NCBI RefSeq assembly: GCF_023074185.1
Contig: NZ_JADPKY010000178.1
Location: forward strand, 57,526-121,525
DNA: 64,000 bases
Origin: Bradyrhizobium sp. 132
GTDB lineage: Bacteria > Pseudomonadota > Alphaproteobacteria > Rhizobiales > Xanthobacteraceae
Reading direction: 5' to 3'
Numbering within the stretch: position 1 is the first letter of the stretch; each line of letters starts with the position of its first letter. Both the position numbers and the translations under genes were made by a program. The notes under the pieces were generated by a model that made no database searches, had not been told where the DNA came from, and was given only the letters and a program-made list of their open reading frames with translations. Positions 55,201 through 62,521 of this stretch are shown here, in pieces.

Positions 55201-57428
55201 ATCATGGCGGCCACGGGTGCGACCGGCAGCACGATCTTACGCTCGACGGCGCGGCCGCCGGTCTCGACCATGCGGACGAAGATCTGCGCTTCCTGGGGAC
55301 GCGTCGAGGCCGGCTGCTTGTCGAGCGTGACCGGGAAGGTTGCAACGCCGTTGGCGTCGGCCTCGGGCAGGTTCTCCAGCGGCGTGCGCTCGTTCGAGGT
55401 GGTCTCTTCGTCGGCGACGCCGAACTGGTAGCCGGCAAAGCCCGGACGTTCCGATGCGGGCGCGACCAGCATGTCGCCTTCGAGCGCCAGACCCGAGGCC
55501 GGCGCGCCATAGAGGAAATGACCGTCCGCCTTAAGCTCCACTGGAGCGTTAGCTTTGATCAGCTTGTCCTTGGCAGACAAATCGAATTCGATCCTGTCGG
55601 GAACGTAGTCTTCGACCATGAAGGTGGTCTCGCCGACCGAGGAGCCCTTCGGGTCGGTGAAGGCGCGCACCCGCCAGGTCCCGGTCGGCACGGCCGAATT
55701 GAGCGGCACGGCCAGCGTGCGGCCGCCGGCGCCCTGGTCGGACACCACAGCGCGGCGGAATTCGACGCCATCAGGGCGCTCGATCACCAGGGTCATCGGC
55801 CCGCCGGTGACCGCATTGCCCTGCCCGTCGCGGAGCAGAGCGGTGAGATAGACGGTCTCGCTGGAGCGGTAGACGCCGCGCTCTGCATAGACGAAGGCGT
55901 CGGCGCCCGCAGGCACCGCGCGGCCCGAAACGCCGCGGTCGGACAGGTCGAAGGCGGAGGTCTTCAGGCTGAGAAAGGCATAGTCGGCCTTCTCGCCCGT
56001 GACCGTCAGCATCGCCGGCGACAGGCCGCCCTCGCCGCGCGCAAGCCCGGCCTCAAACAGCACATGGCCGCTGTCGTCGGTCTTGCGCGTCGCCAAAATC
56101 TCGTTGTTGCGCGCGACCAACCGCACCTCGGCTTTGCCGACCGGGTCGGTGGACGCCAGCGAATTCACGAACACGTGGATGCCGTCATTGCCGGAATAGG
56201 CTGCGACGCCGAGGTCGGAAACGATGAACCATTGGGTTGCGAGTTGGTAGTCGTCGTCCGAGCCCGGCCCCTTGGCCGCGGCCGTCATCACGTAGACGCC
56301 GGGCTGGAGTTCGCCGAGCGCCTGATCGACCGGGAACGCGGTGGTGACGTCCTGGTTCAGCGTCATCGCGGTCGCGAGCTCGCCGGTCCAGACTTTGACG
56401 CCGCGCTCACCGCCGAGGTCGCTGAGCTGATACTTGGACAGCGTCTTCTGGAAGTCGGTGTCCACCACCGTGTTGATCAGATTGCGGTCGCCGATCCGGA
56501 ACACGTTGATATTGACCGCGGGCGTGTTGACGCTGACCACGGGAATGCCGCGCTGGCCGGTCCTCGGCAGCACATAGGCGCGGCTGTTGAAGCGCACGAA
56601 CGGTTTGCGGTCGCGCACATAGACGTTGAACTCGGCCGATTTCGGCAGGCCCTCCTTCACGGTGGACGGCAGGCCGGCGCGCAGATTGATGTTGTAGCGT
56701 TCGCCGTGCTTCAGCCCGTCGACGCAGAGCTGCTTGCCCTCGGCCGACAGTGCCGGCTTGTCCTGGCCCGCCAGCGCGAGGTACGGCGCAAAATCGGTTC
56801 GCTTCGCCAGTTCCTCCGAGAACTGGAAGCAGGCGCGCGGGCTCGCCGAGTCCGAGTCCACGGTGTAGTCGAGCAGCCGAAAACCGTGCTCGTCGCGCAT
56901 CTTCTCATACTGGCCGCGGACGTCGGCGACCTCGCGCATGTCGAGCGACAGCCGCAGCGCATCCAACGACGGCCGCCATAGTTTTCGTTCGGACAGCGAC
57001 TTGCCGAGCACGGCGAGCGCGTCGGCCTCCTCGCCCGGATTACCGGTGCGCTGATAGGCGATGTAGGCGGCGGTCGAGGCGCGCTCCAGCAGGAAGGTCT
57101 GCTCGCTCGAGCTCTTCGGCGTGATCTGGAAGATGACTTTTGCCAGGCGCAGCCAGTTGCCGGCATCCTCCGGCGCGGTCGCCGCGATCTGGCCGAGCAC
57201 CAACAGGCCGGTGCGATAGTCGTTGCGCCGGAAGGCAGCATCGGCGTCGGTGCGCAAGCTCGCGCCGGTCTTGGCGACCGGCCCCGCCTCGCCCTTGATC
57301 TGCGCCTCCAGCTTGATCGCGGAATCGGCGAGATCGTCGCGCTTGAAGGCCTTGTCGGCGGCCTGCGCTACGCTAAGGCCGAACGCCAGCGTGGCGCAGA
57401 GTGTGACGGCGCGAACAAGACCGATCAT
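52224..57428 (-). CDS. Bacterial alpha-2-macroglobulin
   Basis: Giant periplasmic protease trap of 1734 aa, paired with pbpC as in E. coli yfhM-pbpC. From the ATG at 57428 (GGAG 7 bases upstream) a signal peptide ends GLSVAQA-AD. The chain has the MG-domain series, and near residue 1285 the thioester motif CSEQ in YPYGCSEQITSRAMPLLY, intact for covalent trapping of attacking proteases. The alpha-helical thioester domain (TxENAWLVLAARAL) and a terminal receptor-like domain complete it. There is no lipobox Cys, so unlike E. coli YfhM it would be soluble in the periplasm. Confidence 0.93.
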   Translation of the reverse strand: MIGLVRAVTLCATLAFGLSVAQAADKAFKRDDLADSAIKLEAQIKGEAGPVAKTGASLRTDADAAFRRNDYRTGLLVLGQIAATAPEDAGNWLRLAKVIFQITPKSSSEQTFLLERASTAAYIAYQRTGNPGEEADALAVLGKSLSERKLWRPSLDALRLSLDMREVADVRGQYEKMRDEHGFRLLDYTVDSDSASPRACFQFSEELAKRTDFAPYLALAGQDKPALSAEGKQLCVDGLKHGERYNINLRAGLPSTVKEGLPKSAEFNVYVRDRKPFVRFNSRAYVLPRTGQRGIPVVSVNTPAVNINVFRIGDRNLINTVVDTDFQKTLSKYQLSDLGGERGVKVWTGELATAMTLNQDVTTAFPVDQALGELQPGVYVMTAAAKGPGSDDDYQLATQWFIVSDLGVAAYSGNDGIHVFVNSLASTDPVGKAEVRLVARNNEILATRKTDDSGHVLFEAGLARGEGGLSPAMLTVTGEKADYAFLSLKTSAFDLSDRGVSGRAVPAGADAFVYAERGVYRSSETVYLTALLRDGQGNAVTGGPMTLVIERPDGVEFRRAVVSDQGAGGRTLAVPLNSAVPTGTWRVRAFTDPKGSSVGETTFMVEDYVPDRIEFDLSAKDKLIKANAPVELKADGHFLYGAPASGLALEGDMLVAPASERPGFAGYQFGVADEETTSNERTPLENLPEADANGVATFPVTLDKQPASTRPQEAQIFVRMVETGGRAVERKIVLPVAPVAAMIGIKPLFGDKNVAEGDKAEFEVVFVSPEGERLRRDGLRYELLKMESRYQWYRQTNYWEYEPVKSTSRVADGDVTVAADKPSRISLTPQPGRYRLDVKSNDADGPVTSVQFDVGWYSDGSADTPDLLETSIDKPQYASGDTMTVSVNVRSAGKLTVNVLGDRLLTTQTIDVKEGTAQVKVPVGKDWGTGAYVVATLRRPLDAAAQRMPGRAIGLKWFGIDKQTRTLQVKLTPPALIRPNAMLKIPVKLDGLNPGEDAKIVIAAVDVGILNLTNYKSPAPDDYYLGQRRLSAEIRDLYGQLIDGMSGTRGQIKSGGDAGSAELQGSPPAQKPLALYSGIVTVAADGTAEVSFDIPEFAGTARVMAVAWTATKLGRANIDIVIRDPVVLTTTLPRFLLNGDHGTVNLEIDNVEGQAGDYVIDVKTGGPVKTTGNPATTVKLAAKQRNSFTLAVDATAAGQATLDVDIKGPNGLALARHYALDVKAATQVLARRSIRTLAKGESLTLTSDMFADLVPGTGSVSVSASLSTALDAATILKALDRYPYGCSEQITSRAMPLLYVNELAAGAHLAMDTEVDQRIRDAIERLLARQGSNGSFGLWSAGGDDAWLDAYVTDFLTRAREKGFVVPDVLFKTALDRIRNSVVNGNEPEKDGGRDLAYGLYVLARNGAAPIGDLRYLADTKLSNLATPIAKSQLAAALALVGDRNRAERVYGAALDSLAPKPVLEFGRTDYGSQLRDAAALVSLASEGNAPKATLTQAVTRVESARGLTPYTSTQENAWLVLAARALAKENLSMEVNGQPVKTALYRSYKATTLEGKPLKITNTGDAPVQAVISVSGSPVMPEPAASNGFKIERNFFTLDGKPADISKVKQNDRFAVVLKITEAKPEYGHIMVSDYLPAGLEIDNPKLVSSGDSGTLGWIEDGQEPEDTEFRDDRFTAAVDRASDSKAVFTVAYVVRVVSPGKYVLPQAYVEDMYNPSRYGRTGTGTVEVRAAK

Positions 57429-57831
57429 GGATGGACTCCCGGAAATCGCGGACGAACGCCGCTTGTCGCATGAAATGCGCGGAAAGGTGACGGACTCAAG
57501 GCGATGGAACCAAAGGTGCAAATCGTCGTATTCGCCATGACTAGGCAAGCCCAGAGGAGACTGATCGAGATACCGCCGCGCACGCCGTCCTGATGGCGCA
57601 GCAATACCGGACCAGTCGACCGGCGGCCGTGTCCCGGAAGCTAGTCAGCGTTCCCGGCGATGTGATCCATCGTCCAGTCCGCTGCCGCTCAACCCGGCAC
57701 CCTGACACCCCACCGTTCCGCTTTGTCGCGGCTTCGAGGAAAACGGTTCGGTTCAGGCTTGGCTAAAGACGATATTTTTCATAATGGCATGATAGATGAA
57801 CAGCTGGCCCCAAACCAGGGCGGCTCAAAAC
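57429..57831. other. About 400-bp interval before tRNA-Arg
   Basis: No gene recognised. It must hold the promoters for the alpha-2-macroglobulin gene and for tRNA-Arg. No striking repeat or structure was seen. Confidence 0.5.
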
Positions 57832-57908
57832 GGTCCCGTAGCTCAACTGGATAGAGCATCAGATTTCTACTCTGAGGGTTGCAGGTTCGATTCCTGCCGG
57901 GATCGCCA
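57832..57908 (+). tRNA. tRNA-Arg(TCT), integration site
   Basis: Acceptor GGTCCCG pairs with CGGGATC, the anticodon loop TTTCTAC gives TCT, the T-arm is GGTTCGATTCC, and CCA is encoded. The intact gene forms the left boundary of the integrated element whose integrase points into it. Confidence 0.96.
57867..57908. other. Probable attL: 3' part of tRNA-Arg shared with the integrase gene
   Basis: The last codons of the integrase read W-R-S-R-Q-E-S-N-L-Q-P-S-E when the tRNA 3' half is read backwards, so crossover within the tRNA preserves both genes. The exact core needs the other attachment site. Confidence 0.7.
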
Positions 57909-59015
57909 GTCGGCTTTTGCTACCAGTGACTTCAATGATTTGCGGGCACTTTTGCCTAACTGCCTAGGTGGGTTAGGCAATTTGATATCGAATCCTGCTT
58001 GCAGCTTCGTCATTGCCGTCGCGGCCAAACCCTTGCGCTCAGCGGCGCGGCAATAGCGCTCGATTTCGCGGATATCGGTGTGGCCTGTGATGGACATGAT
58101 TTCGAGGGCTGTGCAGCCAGCCTCTGCAAGACGACGGCACGCAGCTTTGCGGACTCCATGCGGTGACGACTTCGGAGGCAGGTCAGCGTCAGCCGCAGCT
58201 TCGCTAATCCACGCGGAAAACGCTTTCTCGCTTCGAGCGCGGCCGTACATGGTTGCGATGAAGGCCGGACCGTCCTTCGGGCACTCGGCAATGTAGCGGG
58301 CCAAGTCGGCGTGCACCGGGATGCAAAGCTCAACGTGGCCTTGGCTCTTCTTGGTGGTGATAACGAAGCCGTCCTTCGTCAGGTGCTTCCAGCCAAGCCG
58401 CACGGCATCGGAGCGGCGCAGGCCGGTGTGAAGCAATACCTCGAAGGCAAGCCGCAGCGGCGTACCAACATGACGCTTGCGGAATGCGGTGATGTCCCCC
58501 TCCGTCCATGTTCTGTGGCCCGTGGTCTTAAGCTTCACGCGCTTGGCGACAACAACCGGGTTATCGCTGCGCATCCCGGCCGACACCGCGTAATCCATAA
58601 CGGCCTTCAGACGCTTCCGGAAATTGCTCGCGGCAGACGGCCTGTCGGCCATCTCGTCGATGAGGTTGTTGACGTGCCTGGCCTGAATGCCAGCAATCGG
58701 CCCCTCGCCGTGCTTGTCGACGAAACGATTCAGGACGTTGCGATAAATGGTTTGCGTGCTCTCGGCCAGCGCCTTGAATTCGGCGCTCCCGTAGTAGCCC
58801 CGCACAGCAGCAGCAATCGTGCCGGCCTTGATACGCCGCACCTCCGGCGTTGGCTCGTCGGCGCTCATAGCAGCGCGATAGGCCGTCCAGAATTCCGGGG
58901 TGTAAAGAGGCGCAGGCAAGGCAACTTGCGACCTGCCCGGCCGACGCAGATAGACGCGCGGCTGCCCGTGCCTGTCCAGATACTCGTTTACGTATTTGGG
59001 TTTCCGCTGCCGCAT
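57867..59015 (-). CDS. int: Tyrosine-recombinase integrase
   Basis: Catalyses site-specific integration and excision of the island. The 382-aa chain has an N-terminal arm-binding and core-binding region and a catalytic domain with Arg200 (HTGLRRSDAVRL), H286-x2-R289 (SPHGVRKAA), His312 (ITGHTDIREI) and nucleophile Tyr321 (ERYCRAAE). All key residues are intact, so it may be active. The C-terminus runs into the tRNA-Arg gene, and the start overlaps the upstream AlpA-like gene by 28 bases. Confidence 0.93.
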   Translation of the reverse strand: MRQRKPKYVNEYLDRHGQPRVYLRRPGRSQVALPAPLYTPEFWTAYRAAMSADEPTPEVRRIKAGTIAAAVRGYYGSAEFKALAESTQTIYRNVLNRFVDKHGEGPIAGIQARHVNNLIDEMADRPSAASNFRKRLKAVMDYAVSAGMRSDNPVVVAKRVKLKTTGHRTWTEGDITAFRKRHVGTPLRLAFEVLLHTGLRRSDAVRLGWKHLTKDGFVITTKKSQGHVELCIPVHADLARYIAECPKDGPAFIATMYGRARSEKAFSAWISEAAADADLPPKSSPHGVRKAACRRLAEAGCTALEIMSITGHTDIREIERYCRAAERKGLAATAMTKLQAGFDIKLPNPPRQLGKSARKSLKSLVAKADWRSRQESNLQPSE

Positions 59016-59314
59016 TGCTTATCCCAATAGTCGTCGTTTTCGTTCCCGACCGAAACACCATCGAACAAGCGGTCGAGGTCGCTGCGGTCCCATAACACTA
59101 CGCCGAGCATCTGCCTCGGCGCCGGAATGTTGCCAGCCTTGCGCTGGGTATCGAAATAGCTGGGAGAGATCCCGAGGTACCGCGCCGCATCGGCACGGCG
59201 TAAGCCGCGCGGCTGTACGCGGCTGTTGTCATTGGCTGGAACGGGCAAGAGCGAGTCCCTGAATAGTAGATTGCTCTGCTTACCTCGCCGGCTGAGGCCC
59301 GACGCACGAGTCAT
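58988..59314 (-). CDS. AlpA/excisionase-like HTH protein
   Basis: A 108-aa protein whose core GLRRADAARYLGISPSYFDTQRKAGNIPAPRQ reads as a MerR/AlpA-type winged helix. The end VVLWDRSDLDRLFDGV resembles the DNA-binding partner segment of excisionases. It overlaps the integrase start by 28 bases, which fits a role as recombination directionality factor or integrase regulator. The ATG at 59314 is used; the frame to 59425 is longer but lacks support. Confidence 0.75.
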   Translation of the reverse strand: MTRASGLSRRGKQSNLLFRDSLLPVPANDNSRVQPRGLRRADAARYLGISPSYFDTQRKAGNIPAPRQMLGVVLWDRSDLDRLFDGVSVGNENDDYWDKQCGSGNPNT

Positions 59315-59485
59315 TTTATTTATACACGGTCGCTTTAGAACAAATGCGGCACAAACCGACGCTGCAACCGATTTGTAACTCTTTGTTACTTGCGCTTGAG
59401 AAAGCGGATGGCCCGCCCCTTTCACGAGCGGGCTTGGCGTGGGCTTGATGGGGTGGCGCTGAGCTGCCGGGCCGCCGATTGGTAT

Positions 59486-59800
59486 CTATTCCGCCGCCTC
59501 GGCCAACTCGCTCTCCGCCCATGCCGAGTGCACCGGCAGCGCCAGCAAGTCAGCAGCGAAGCTGTCCCGCACGCGCACCAGCCAGCCGGACGTCGGATCG
59601 TGCGGCAGCCCGCCGACTAAGCAGGCCACCTTGTCCGAGAATTCGAGCCAAGTCGTCGCCTCGGCTTCGGCAAGCTGGCCGAGCACGTCATTGGCGGTGT
59701 CGTCCAGCATCTCAACGACGCGCTGTGGCAGTGCGCCGTGCATGAGTGTAACGATGCGGCGGTGTTGGCGGGTCAGTTTGGATATAGTGGTGTCAGCCAT
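59486..59800 (-). CDS. Hypothetical island protein, 104 aa
   Basis: Helical, acidic protein starting MADTTISKLTRQHRRIVTLM and containing LDDTANDVLGQLAEAEATTW. No TM segment or known domain recognised. It is divergent from the RHH gene and shares an 88-bp region with that gene's operators, so both are likely under common control. Function unknown. Confidence 0.65.
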   Translation of the reverse strand: MADTTISKLTRQHRRIVTLMHGALPQRVVEMLDDTANDVLGQLAEAEATTWLEFSDKVACLVGGLPHDPTSGWLVRVRDSFAADLLALPVHSAWAESELAEAAE

Positions 59801-59868
59801 GGCGCAGAAGATCCTTTCGCGCTGGGGTCAGGGCCGAAAGCGAGGCAGCCACCTTGCTCCGGCCTGTC

Positions 59869-59920
59869 TTTTCTGATATCAGGTAAGAATGGCAAAGTCA
59901 ACAGTTTCTAATATCAGAAA
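59869..59920. promoter_or_regulatory. Two similar palindromic operators in the divergent region
   Basis: Site 1 (59869-59884) contains the perfect palindrome CTGATATCAG at 59873-59882. Site 2 (59905-59920) is TTTCTAATATCAGAAA, differing by one base from a perfect 16-bp palindrome. Centres are 35 bp apart. Site 1 overlaps the ribosome site of the RHH gene, and site 2 lies within codons 6-11 of it. The layout suits autoregulation by that repressor. Confidence 0.6.
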
Positions 59921-60281
59921 AAAACGCCCCCTAGGAAGGCCGCGCGTCGACGCTGTACCTGTGATGGTGCGGATGCCGCCAAACGAGATGCAGGGGGTCG
60001 ACCGCTGGATTGAAGGGCGGCCTGCACCAAAGCCATCACGTCCCGAGGCAATCCGCCGGCTGGTTGAGATCGGCCTAGGTAAGTCCCTATCAAACCCTGC
60101 GATGGCGTCGACCGGAAAAGTCTCCGCCGAGCGCGCCAAAGAGCCTGCTGGAAAGACGATTGACCGAATCGGCGATCCTGCCGCTTCGGCCGAGGAAAAC
60201 GCCACTCGGAAGCGGCGGTTGATCAAGGGGCCTTCGGAGTTCCGGGAGCAACGTGTCGACCGCGGCAAGGGAAAGGCATGA
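59889..60281 (+). CDS. Ribbon-helix-helix (CopG-like) regulator
   Basis: A 130-aa basic protein. Residues 15-65 read RPRVDAVPVMVRMPPNEMQGVDRWIEG and then SRPEAIRRLVEIGL, which is a beta-strand followed by two helices as in MetJ/Arc/CopG proteins. The C-terminal half is charged and probably disordered. The start ATG at 59889 is 5 bases after AGGT. It overlaps the next gene by ATGA. Likely a repressor of itself and of the divergent gene. Confidence 0.7.
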   Translation: MAKSTVSNIRKKRPLGRPRVDAVPVMVRMPPNEMQGVDRWIEGRPAPKPSRPEAIRRLVEIGLGKSLSNPAMASTGKVSAERAKEPAGKTIDRIGDPAASAEENATRKRRLIKGPSEFREQRVDRGKGKA

Positions 60282-60568
60282 TCGAGGACAAGATTTCATT
60301 GTCCGTATTTACAATCGAGGTCGATCGAAAGCCGGTCATTGCTTTCTCAGCTCGAAAATATTCGGATGCTGAGACGATCTGTGCCGACCGAAGAATCCGC
60401 GACAAGCTCAGTTCGACTTGGTCGGCCGGCAAACCTCTTTGTGACGAACTCGCAACCTTGGGCGTGCGACTGTCCAATGCCGACGAAAAGAAGCTTTACC
60501 GAGAGCAGACCGCGGCGAGATCGGCAGATGCTGGCCTACCGGTATATTTGGTCGAGATAGATGGATAG
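60278..60568 (+). CDS. Hypothetical island protein, 96 aa
   Basis: Small soluble protein beginning MIEDKISLSVFTIEVDRKPV, with AFSARKYSDAETICADRRIRDKL in the middle and VYLVEIDG at the end; a mixed beta-alpha pattern is likely. It is coupled to the RHH gene by a 4-base overlap, so the two probably act together. No family recognised. Confidence 0.65.
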   Translation: MIEDKISLSVFTIEVDRKPVIAFSARKYSDAETICADRRIRDKLSSTWSAGKPLCDELATLGVRLSNADEKKLYREQTAARSADAGLPVYLVEIDG

Positions 60569-60577
60569 CCAAAACTG

Positions 60578-60826
60578 ATGTCTGACCAAGAAACCCGCGC
60601 AGCTACGATGCCAAAGCCCGAAGCAACCCTCAAACAGCTGTTGCGTCGCGCAGCCAAGCGCACCCGACCAAGCCAGGTCTTTTCTGTAGTTCCTCATACC
60701 CGCGAGACAGATGCGAACCGGGAGTTTGCGCCAGATCGCGACGGAGACGCCATCGTATGGTTCCTGATCGCGCTCCCAGTATTCATGGTCGCCCACGCAC
60801 TCTGCGTGAAGATGGGTGCCATCTGA
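60578..60826 (+). CDS. Hypothetical tail-anchored protein, 82 aa
   Basis: A basic N-terminal half (ATLKQLLRRAAKRTRP) and one C-terminal hydrophobic segment (IVWFLIALPVFMVAHALCV), which would place the N-terminus in the cytosol and anchor the C-terminus in the inner membrane. It follows the previous gene by 9 bases. No family recognised. Confidence 0.6.
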   Translation: MSDQETRAATMPKPEATLKQLLRRAAKRTRPSQVFSVVPHTRETDANREFAPDRDGDAIVWFLIALPVFMVAHALCVKMGAI

Positions 60827-60906
60827 CGCAAGTCGCGTCGACTAGGCCAATCGTATCAAGCACCTCCCCTTGCCCTCGACCTACGGTTCGATTTGATGGA
60901 AACCCC

Positions 60907-61371
60907 ATGACTGATCTACGCCCCTACGCACGACCGCTTAAGCCCCCGCTCACGGCAGGCGCGCGATTCATCAGAGGCTTCAAACGCGTCGGCATTGTAC
61001 TCGGCGTCATCGTGTTGGTCGGTGGCTTCGCGATCACAATTCCGATCGCCATAGGCCAGCAAAACAGTGCACAGGGTCGCTACGAGCAGGCCGTCTGCAT
61101 GAATGATAGAGTGCGGAACAACTGGCCGATCAAGATGAAAAGCTATGATCAGACGAAGATCGATTTTGATGCGACCGGCTGCCCGTCAGGCCCGTTGTAT
61201 TATGAAGACCTTCCTACGGTCCTCTTCTATGCGAAAGAGAAGCCGGCGCCGTTGCAATATGCGATTGAGCCATTCACAATTGGTGCCGTAGCGTCGATCG
61301 TCTCCGCAGCGGCTCTGTTCTATGGGTTTTGGCTAGTCGGCTGGCTCTGCGCCGGCTTTACTCGCGACTGA
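60907..61371 (+). CDS. Hypothetical membrane protein with two TM segments, 154 aa
   Basis: From the ATG at 60907 the protein has a cytosolic basic start, TM1 (VGIVLGVIVLVGGFAITIPI), a periplasmic domain of about 75 residues with two cysteines, and TM2 (ASIVSAAALFYGFWLVGWL) near the C-terminus. Longer reading back to 60757 overlaps the previous gene and looks spurious. No family recognised. Confidence 0.65.
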   Translation: MTDLRPYARPLKPPLTAGARFIRGFKRVGIVLGVIVLVGGFAITIPIAIGQQNSAQGRYEQAVCMNDRVRNNWPIKMKSYDQTKIDFDATGCPSGPLYYEDLPTVLFYAKEKPAPLQYAIEPFTIGAVASIVSAAALFYGFWLVGWLCAGFTRD

Positions 61372-61552
61372 CAGGTCGAACGAGCACCTCCACAAAGCGC
61401 TGGATTGCGCAGCGGAAGGCGGCTCCTGAGTCGCGGCGGTAAAGAGATCGGTGCTTGGTATCCCCAACTAAAGATTGTTGCGATCCGGTGCACTGCAGCT
61501 TGCGCTCGCCCGGCGGTTGCGCTTGGATGGTTTGTCGGGTCGGGGAATCTTC

Positions 61553-62014
61553 ATGCGCTATTTAGGAAGTGCGGCGCTTTGCGCCGTGCTGGGCGGCTGT
61601 GTTACGCAAAACGATCCGGCCCCGTCCGTCGCATATCAGCGCACTATTTCTGCCGACGTCGCCACTAAAGCCGTCTTGGCGAACAGGTCCACGATGTGGA
61701 AAGATCCCTACTCAATCAGAGATGCAAAAGTCGGCGGACCAGTGACGTGCCCCACACAAAACGGTCTATTCCCCACAGCGACATCGTGCGTCTGCATTGA
61801 GGCGAACGCCAAAAATTCATACGGTGGCTACACCGGAATCCGAAGGACCATTGCCGTCTTCTCATCCACCAGCGGCGCCTTCATCAATACCTCAGACGGC
61901 GGGATTGTGGGCTTCGAGGAGATTTGCCAGGCCATGCAGCCATTTCCGCAGCTTAATGGCGACTATGTTGAGCCTAAGCCCTCGTCGAAGCTAGCTAAGC
62001 AACCGGCTACTTAG
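61553..62014 (+). CDS. Hypothetical lipoprotein, 153 aa
   Basis: The signal peptide MRYLGSAALCAVLGGC ends in a lipobox (VLGGC), predicting a lipid-anchored product. The mature part has CPTQNGLFPTATSCVCIEANAKN with four Cys and GYTGIRRTIAVF. The ATG at 61553 is required for the signal peptide to lead. Function unknown. Confidence 0.65.
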   Translation: MRYLGSAALCAVLGGCVTQNDPAPSVAYQRTISADVATKAVLANRSTMWKDPYSIRDAKVGGPVTCPTQNGLFPTATSCVCIEANAKNSYGGYTGIRRTIAVFSSTSGAFINTSDGGIVGFEEICQAMQPFPQLNGDYVEPKPSSKLAKQPAT

Positions 62015-62052
62015 CTGTTTTGGCGTCGCCAACCTGAAATGGAGTGAAAGCG

Positions 62053-62277
62053 ATGCATTGTGCAGTCTGTGGGAAACCTGCTGAGCCGCTGCCGAAAACT
62101 CATGACGGCGATGGTTTCCACTGTGCTACTTGCGGGGACTACGTGGTCTCTGGGACCGTCATCACCTCCAGATGGCTGGAGGGGCGGTCACCCACCGAGT
62201 TGCTGAAGGCGCTAGAGAACGCGAAGCGGCAGGCTCAACCGGGCAAGCTTCCAGTTATTACTACCTACTCGCTTTGA
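62053..62277 (+). CDS. Small zinc-ribbon protein, 74 aa
   Basis: Begins MHCAVCGKPAEPL and has HCATCGDYVVSGTV, giving two C-x2-C knuckles 17 residues apart that can bind one zinc. The rest is a helix with ELLKALENAKRQA. GGAG lies 8 bases upstream of the ATG. Possibly a nucleic-acid or protein-binding module; no family recognised. Confidence 0.6.
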   Translation: MHCAVCGKPAEPLPKTHDGDGFHCATCGDYVVSGTVITSRWLEGRSPTELLKALENAKRQAQPGKLPVITTYSL

Positions 62278-62311
62278 GCTAGGACCTCCTCCCGCGCGCC
62301 GGCCGCTGTAC

Positions 62312-62479
62312 TTACGGCTCGTCGACGGATGCTGCAGCCTTGGGCGGCTCTGTCGTCTTGATCAGTTCTGCTGATCTGACGTCTCCATCCACTTCTTTGA
62401 ACGCCAATTCCATCCAAATAGACTCTCTGCTGTCGAGTGCCTCTATAAGACGCTTCCTGTCGTCTTGCCCGAATTGAGC
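62312..62479 (-). pseudogene. 3' end of a gene cut off by IS insertion
   Basis: On the minus strand an open frame enters from the IS side and reads AAQFGQDDRKRLIEALDSRE, then ESIWMELAFKEVDGDVRSAEL and a Pro/Ala tail before a TAA at 62314-62312. It has no start of its own; its 5' part was displaced by the insertion sequences. Family not recognised. Confidence 0.55.
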
Positions 62480-62521
62480 TGCTGAACCGCCCCGGGTTTG
62501 CCGGAGGCCATTTGGTTTAAG

